From Anthracocystis setariae (Eukaryota > Basidiomycota > Ustilaginomycetes > Ustilaginales > Ustilaginaceae), in NCBI GenBank assembly GCA_928724745.1, contig CAKMXJ010000005.1:620001-684000 (forward strand): DNA of 64,000 nt, read 5' to 3'. Below are positions 58,455 to 64,000 of the stretch, piece after piece. Positions within the stretch are counted from its first letter, which is position 1. Each line of letters opens with the position of its first letter. A program made the position numbers and the translations under genes. The notes beneath the pieces were generated by a model. It saw nothing but the letters and a program-made list of their open reading frames with translations, did no database searches and had not been told where the DNA came from.

Positions 58455-61400
58455 TCAACTGCGTAAATCTGGAACGATACCGTTATTGCGTTCGGGCCAA
58501 TATGGCTTAAGTCGATCTTGATGGATGCGCTCTTCTCGGCCGTCTCGAAGGCTTCGGATGATATAGGACTTTCGTTGCTTAGATGCAACTGAATAAGGTC
58601 CAATCCATCTTGGTGCAATCTTCGCATTGGTTGAGTATGTCGTCTCCAACTGGGTTTGATGTCGTAGCACTAAATCGCCAGGCTTATACGTCGCTGATGT
58701 TCGATATGGTTTGCTTCGAGAGACTCTCTTTGCCTGCGTTTCCTCCAATGACTTCGAGGCTTCCACCCGCATGACATCAACAAAAGCTCGCTGGCGTCGG
58801 AATTCATCAACAGTTGCTGGCATAATCGCTTTGCTGTTATTGTTGTCCCTGATTGTGAATCCGAACTGAAGTTCCACCGGAGACCAATTTGCTATACCTT
58901 CCATCGGTCTGCGATTAAGTTCCCGGATAGCTGAGCCTAGATAAGGAGACCAGGGAATAAATCGAGCTGCTTCTTCGCTGAGCGGCATGGTTACGAATTT
59001 CCGAAGTGACTGGACAATAAGACCGTTATGTCGCTCAACTAACCCGTTAACCCAGGGTGCATATGCACTTGTGATATGATGTTCGACTTGATGGGCAGTG
59101 AGGTATTCAGCTACTTCAGCGCAATCGAAGTGAGAGGCGCCGTCGGTTATGATGCGTGTTGGTAACACCGCGAGAGAGTTCCTTAGTTCATCAAGAAAGG
59201 AGACTACATCCCGAGCGCGTTGCTGCTGACATGCGCATGCCCAAACGAATCGGCTGAAGTAATCGATAACCACCAGGATCTTGCTGCGACCATGAGAGAC
59301 GGGAAGACTAACGAAGTCCATAGCCCAAACTTGCATAGGCGAACTGACAACGATTGGATCAATAACACTTGAGTGCCTAGGTCCAAACTGTTGACAAGTT
59401 TGGCATCGTTTAACTATGTCTCTGAGGTCTCGCCACATCCCAGGCCAAGTAACGTTTTCCTGCAACCTGAGAATGTTGATTGTGATATTGATCCCAGTGT
59501 GGCTGCGACGATGGACGGTTTCGGCAAATGGACGTGCTTCCTTCTGCGGTAAAACTCGTAAGACCTGATCATCTTGAAGATAACATAACTCCCCATCTTG
59601 CAACACGTATGATCGCTGTCTTTTGATCCTTTCGCGCATGGGTCCTGATACGGGTTGCTCCAAGAGTAAGAGGAAGCGGAGTAACGGTTCCAGTTCATCC
59701 CCTTTAAAACGCTTGAGGAGTGGTCCGGACTGCTGATCAAGTTCAACATACCGCTGCGCAGTGACTTGTTGCTCCTGATTGAGTTCGATGGCTCCTACAA
59801 AGATTTCGCCATGATCTTGTAGTTCTTCAGGATAGTCGTCATTAGGGCCATTGGGACGATGCGATAAGCCATGGGCTAGCTGATGGCTTCGGCCAGCACA
59901 GTGACGGACATCCACTATATTATGGGCCAGTAGTTGTTCGCGCCAGCGAGCATGGGCCAATGGCATCTTATCGGAATGAAGGATGTCGCGCAACGCGGTA
60001 CAGTCGGTGATCAAGATGATGGGTTGGCCGAAGGTATAGGGAGCAAATTTGTCGAGTGCGAACTTTGCTGCGGCTAATTCTCCTAAATGGGCTGAATATC
60101 GAGACTCGGATGGAAGACACTTACGGCTTGCATAAGCAATCGGGTATGCGATGCGCTTGTGAGACCCATCCTTGTTGAGTTCATGAGGAGTTTGTTCGAG
60201 TTGCCATTTGCCACTGGAATCCTTATAAGCTGAGTACTCCTGCATTAATACCGCTCCCATTCCCTCGGCGCTCCAATCGCTTTGGACGATAAATGGACGA
60301 TCATATTTTGGTTCCTTCAGGATCTTGGAATTGATCAACGCTTGTTTGATCTGCAAGAACGCTGCATCGTGCCTGCTGGTCCACATAGTTTCGAGGGTTT
60401 GGTCATAATTGTCGACATGTTGAGTGAGCTCGTCCATGGGTGCGAAGATTTTGGCGAAGCTAGGAATTTTCGACCTGAGGTATGAACACACGCCACGGAA
60501 CATCATCAGTTCTCGAACCGTTTTCGGCTTAGGCCAATCAGCGATAGCTTTGAGCCGATTTGGATCGATTCTGATTCCATGGATGCCGACCAATTGACCA
60601 CAAAAGGTAATATCCTCCTGAAGGAACTTGCACTTGTTGACGCTGAGTGTGAAGCCGGTATCGATCGCTCTGTCGAGGAAAGCGCGCAGCCAGGTGAAAT
60701 AGGCACCAAAGTCTTGATGACCAGAAGCGACATCATCCATCCAGAAGTCGCTGTCTCGATCAAAAAGATCTCCAAAGGCTGTGGTAATGAAGCGATAATA
60801 GAGCGAAGGGCCCACCTTGAAACCGAATGGCATAACTGTATACCCGTAGAAGCCAAGATCTTCAATATATGTGACTGAGAGCAAAGTCGCAAGTGGTGAA
60901 TTGGCCACAATGAAGAATCCTGCACATCCGTCCCCTTTGAACAAATAACGCTTGTTCGCAAGTTTGGATGCCTTTACGGTAATGTCGCCAGGCACAAATG
61001 CTGAATCGCGCATGTACCTGTTGATTGGGGCATAGTTGTGTACCAAGCGGAATCGAGCCTTTGTATTTGCTGGATTGCTGAGCGGTTCTGACGATGGAGG
61101 AGATGGTGCTGGCATGCTTGTATCATAATCGAGTCCAGCTTCTTTGAGCGAAGCATTAACCTGGCGCCGTAGCTCTTCAATCGAAATGTTAGACTCGATT
61201 TCAGCAGCTGGTTTGGGTACGATTCTGGTTTCGGAGATCCATCTGACTTTGTCTTCGTCGATTTTTACCAAGAAGCCGTTGTTGATCAAATCTCGAACTT
61301 GTTGATGAAGAAATTCCTTTTGTGGTGGAGACAAAGCTTGTGTCTTGGATCGGCGCGCCGTGTTAGGTGGATCTGTAATGAGAACAGGATCACAGACAAC

Positions 61401-63174
61401 AGCCCGATTCTGTTTGCAATCGGCTGATGTCTCGGCGAATGCTTGATGCTTAGCTTTGAGGAGTGCCCGAAGATGTTGTCGCTCTGCCAATGTACCCTGT
61501 GTACCAAATTGGTTTTCCAAAGCTGCTGCAACTCGCTCTGCTCGTGCTTCGGTTATGTCGTCCTTTCTTCCGCTGACTCGGTAGGGTGCAAAGATCTGGT
61601 TGACTTTGGAGCGATTTGCTAAGTAGTCAGGATCTTGATCCTCTATGACTAACTTACGCTGCAACGCATGAAGTTCTCCTTTATCTGTTAACAGATCGAA
61701 GTGAACATGGCGAGATGTTGCTGGGATTGTTGCTGAATCCTGGTCTGTTGACCAAACAAAAGTGCAATCCTCAGCTTCGTTATCACCATCGTTCTCCTCT
61801 TCGACCGATAAGAGCTGGGAATCTTCCTGTTGTGATGATTGATATTGGCTTTCAAGGTCTGCGATTGTAGCGGTAGTTGGTTCCGCTGCGGTAAGAAGTC
61901 GAATCGCCTCGATAGGAGTAGCCGGGGTGGGACGAGTTGAATCTTTGGCTTGGATAGAGACAAGCTTAATCCATTGCCGAGGAGGTATAAGATTGCTGGG
62001 ATCGGGTACATATACCACATCGAGTTCATAGAAGTGTAGCACGCCGACTACAGTCATCCATGGTTTCCCGAGTAGCATAGTTGCTGGACAGTCCGCTAAG
62101 ACTTCAAAAGTGATGGCCTGTTGAGCGAATGAACGATCCTCCGCATCAAAGACTTTGAGCGATAATTGAACACTGCCCATTGTTCGGATCCTAATGCCAT
62201 TAGCTAGCCGAACGTAGTTGCCGGTATGGTCTGGAATGAGGTTGAGTGGGCGAATGAAATCGTATGAAACCACATTGACTAAGGCGCCGTCATCGATAAC
62301 TGCTTTGCCAACTACAATTGGACTAGATTCGTCCTCATCTCCTCGAGTGTTAGCCATTGTTGCTTGAACTCTAAGAGTGAAGAACTGATGACGGTTTGCC
62401 GAAGCTCGCTTTTGTAGGATTCTGAGGTCTGCTTTGACCATCCTGCGAGTAGTGCGCTGAGGCTGCTGATCAAGTGCTGATTGCGACGTTAATTGCTGAC
62501 GTTGTTGCAGAGAAGATTGTTGCTGCATTTGCGATGATAGTTGCTGAGATTGCTCTGGGTGTCCTCGCGGTGGCGGAGATGGTGTGCGAATTGAAGGAGA
62601 CGGGGTAGGCTGGCGAACCTGAGTGTTGCTCTTCATTCGGGAGAGCCGACTGACGTTAGCCACAATTGGCTCTTCGTTAGGATGAACCTTCTGGCCAACA
62701 TCCGATGAGATTAAGGATGCTTCCGTCGGGCGTGAAATTAGGATTTGTGATGAATTCAAACCCTCCTTGCTAACGTTAACTGAATCCAAAGTTTGCTGCG
62801 TTGTTGTTTCCATGATAAGGTTACCGTGAGGTTTTTCCGATGGCGATTCCGATGTTGGAACATGTGACTGGGAACTAGAAGACGATTGAGACTGAGATTG
62901 CGAAGGGAAACACGGCGATTGAAATTTCGAAAGACAGGGGACTGAGCCACGACATTTTTTTCGCGACACAGGGGCGAGAGCTTCCTGTGGCGGTAAAGGA
63001 ACGGGAGACTTTGACCAATGTAATTGGCCTTGCTGCCAAACTGGAACTTGAGAACTGTTTGAAACGAGATTAACATCGATAACGGAAATAGGAGTAGGAC
63101 CCTTCGGTAACTGGTCCACGGCCCTGGAGCTCGGGTCACGCTGACTCGAGGGCCTTAAGAATTTTCCTGGCGCC
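58455..63174 (-). CDS. Ty3/gypsy retrotransposon Pol polyprotein
   Basis: At least 1,554 codons without a stop (first GTG at 63119; the frame is open further upstream and overlaps the gag end). A Gln/Ser-rich N-terminal part leads to a retropepsin-like region (A-V-I-D-D-G-A-L-V-N, with Asp where Ser/Thr is usual). Reverse transcriptase follows (R-L-V-H-N-Y-A-P-I-N, M-P-F-G-F-K-V-G-P, and F-W-M-D-D-V as the YxDD box). RNase H comes next (Q-S-D-W-S-A-E-G-M-G-A, I-T-D-C-T-A-L), then the integrase zinc finger (H...H...C-Q-T-C) and the integrase core (M-D-F-V, I-T-D-G-A-S-H-F, V-E-R-H-N-G). It ends P-G-D-L-V-L-R-H, W-I-G-P-Y. The RT-RNaseH-IN order defines Ty3/gypsy. It is in the -1 frame relative to gag, so expression probably needs frameshifting. 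The open frame suggests a young copy. Confidence 0.92.
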
Positions 63175-64000
63175 TCTTGTCTCGCGTGCTGGCCCCGTAC
63201 ATGCGACGATAAGTTTGCTCAAGCTGTGGAACTGGAGCATTTGAGCAGCTGTCAGCAAAATGGCCGCGCTGTCCACATCGATGGCACTCGTTGGTTCCAG
63301 CAGGCTGCGTTCCCGGGGTCAATGGATAAGCCTCATCGATGGGTGGTTGAGTTCGCACGTGTGGGTGTTGAGCTGCAAAATCTCGTATAGCTTGCTCGTA
63401 TTGCGCCTTACCATCTGCCGTAGCGGGAAACGTTTGCTGCTTGATCTCAGCAAAACGTTCTCGAGGTGGAGACGGTGGCAAAATTTGCCGGAGTGGTTGA
63501 ATAGTGTGTTGCTGATTTTCCTCCATAGGCGGAGAAGGAGGAGCTTGCATCGAGAAATGCTTGTGGTGCATGACTTTGATAACATCGTTGATTTGCTGCT
63601 GTTGCTTTCGAAAGCGCTCGTCAACTTCTTTTCGGCGATCGTGTTCCTCGATAACCAGCTCATAGTCAGAGCGCGGAATGCTTCTACACGCTGTGACTAA
63701 GTCCGTAACAGTGTTATCACACCTAGGAATGATAGACCGGATCTCGTGAGGAAGAGACTTCCTGGCCATGTACGCGAGAGACCTCTTAGTAGCGAACTCC
63801 GAGGAAACTAGATCACTGAGTTCGATGAGTTTCTGAAGCCATTCGTCCCATGCCTCCGAATCGCGAATCGTTTCCATGGATGGGTTTAGGTGCGCTGAGA
63901 ACCTTTCGAATCGAGCTTCCTCGCCGGCTGCTCCTTGATTCTTCTCGAATTGATTAAGAAAAGCTGGTTCCAAGCGTTCCCAAGAATTACGGATGTCTTC
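63155..64000 (-). CDS. Ty3/gypsy Gag (5' end outside window)
   Basis: The frame is open from the right edge to a TAA at 63155, at least 281 codons; the start lies beyond base 64000. A capsid-like helical part (W-D-E-W-L-Q-K-L, Y-M-A-R-K-S-L-P-H-E-I-R-S) and a coiled-coil-prone Lys/Gln/Glu segment are followed by a Pro-rich linker and one CCHC zinc knuckle, C-H-R-C-G-Q-R-G-H-F-A-D-S-C, near the C-terminus. The pol frame overlaps its 3' end in -1. Confidence 0.88.
   Translation of the reverse strand, partial: EDIRNSWERLEPAFLNQFEKNQGAAGEEARFERFSAHLNPSMETIRDSEAWDEWLQKLIELSDLVSSEFATKRSLAYMARKSLPHEIRSIIPRCDNTVTDLVTACRSIPRSDYELVIEEHDRRKEVDERFRKQQQQINDVIKVMHHKHFSMQAPPSPPMEENQQHTIQPLRQILPPSPPRERFAEIKQQTFPATADGKAQYEQAIRDFAAQHPHVRTQPPIDEAYPLTPGTQPAGTNECHRCGQRGHFADSCSNAPVPQLEQTYRRMYGASTRDKRRQENS

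Larger units (their letters stand above)
57955..64000 (-). mobile_element. Ty3/gypsy LTR retrotransposon, partial in window
   Basis: Minus-strand element with gag and pol intact as far as visible; the 5' LTR and gag start are beyond the right edge. Its left end abuts the truncated gag-like gene at 57251-58019. CpG content is ordinary, unlike LTR copy 1. Confidence 0.75.

Overview
The window looks like nuclear DNA of a smut fungus (Basidiomycota, Ustilaginaceae, Ustilago/Sporisorium type). Short GT-AG introns with GTAAGT or GTGAGC donors, a chitin synthase fused to a myosin head, and a BRCA2-like protein of about 1,085 residues (Brh2, characterised in Ustilago maydis) all point there. The species is not determined. 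Several recent-looking transposable elements and one CpG-depleted repeat suggest a smut richer in repeats than U. maydis; that is inference.

Layout. (1) 1-8.8 kb: a decayed piece of a secreted-protein gene at the left edge, then the myosin-chitin synthase mcs1 (1117-7205, +) and an unrecognised protein with five tandem repeats (7422-8789, -). (2) 9.8-20.6 kb: an accessory island of candidate effector genes. Four minus-strand genes (9790-10221, 11398-11808, 12745-14046, 18456-18872) are diverged paralogues sharing a W...Y-x-C...N-C-x-x-C...C pattern. One of them carries a long dibasic-rich repeat insert and another has lost its ATG. Two unrelated small secreted proteins (16690-17055 and 19712-20611) and a diverged inverted repeat lie among them. 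(3) 20.8-52.5 kb: conserved housekeeping genes. These are brh2, gfa1, branched-chain 2-oxoacid dehydrogenase E2, the CHL1/DDX11 helicase, a nucleotide-sugar/triose-phosphate type transporter, a transcriptional cyclin, a J-domain protein, cyclin L, a small mitochondrial membrane protein, ATP synthase beta and the XPF/Rad1 nuclease. (4) 52.5-64 kb: a transposon island. It holds two copies of one LTR, the left one CpG-depleted, a head-to-head pair of another LTR-like repeat with a foldback MITE nested in one copy, a truncated spliced gag-like gene, and an intact Ty3/gypsy gag-pol element running off the right edge.

Gene relationships. The core genes are not functionally linked, apart from three genome-maintenance genes (brh2, chl1, XPF) and two transcription/RNA-processing cyclins 3 kb apart. 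The biological unit is the 10-kb effector island between mcs1 and brh2. It has one local secreted family, TATA-like boxes upstream of several members, clear birth-and-death traces (relic, lost start codon, repeat expansion) and genes of ordinary core function on both sides. Exon boundaries were read by eye from splice motifs and frame; no alignment or database search was run.
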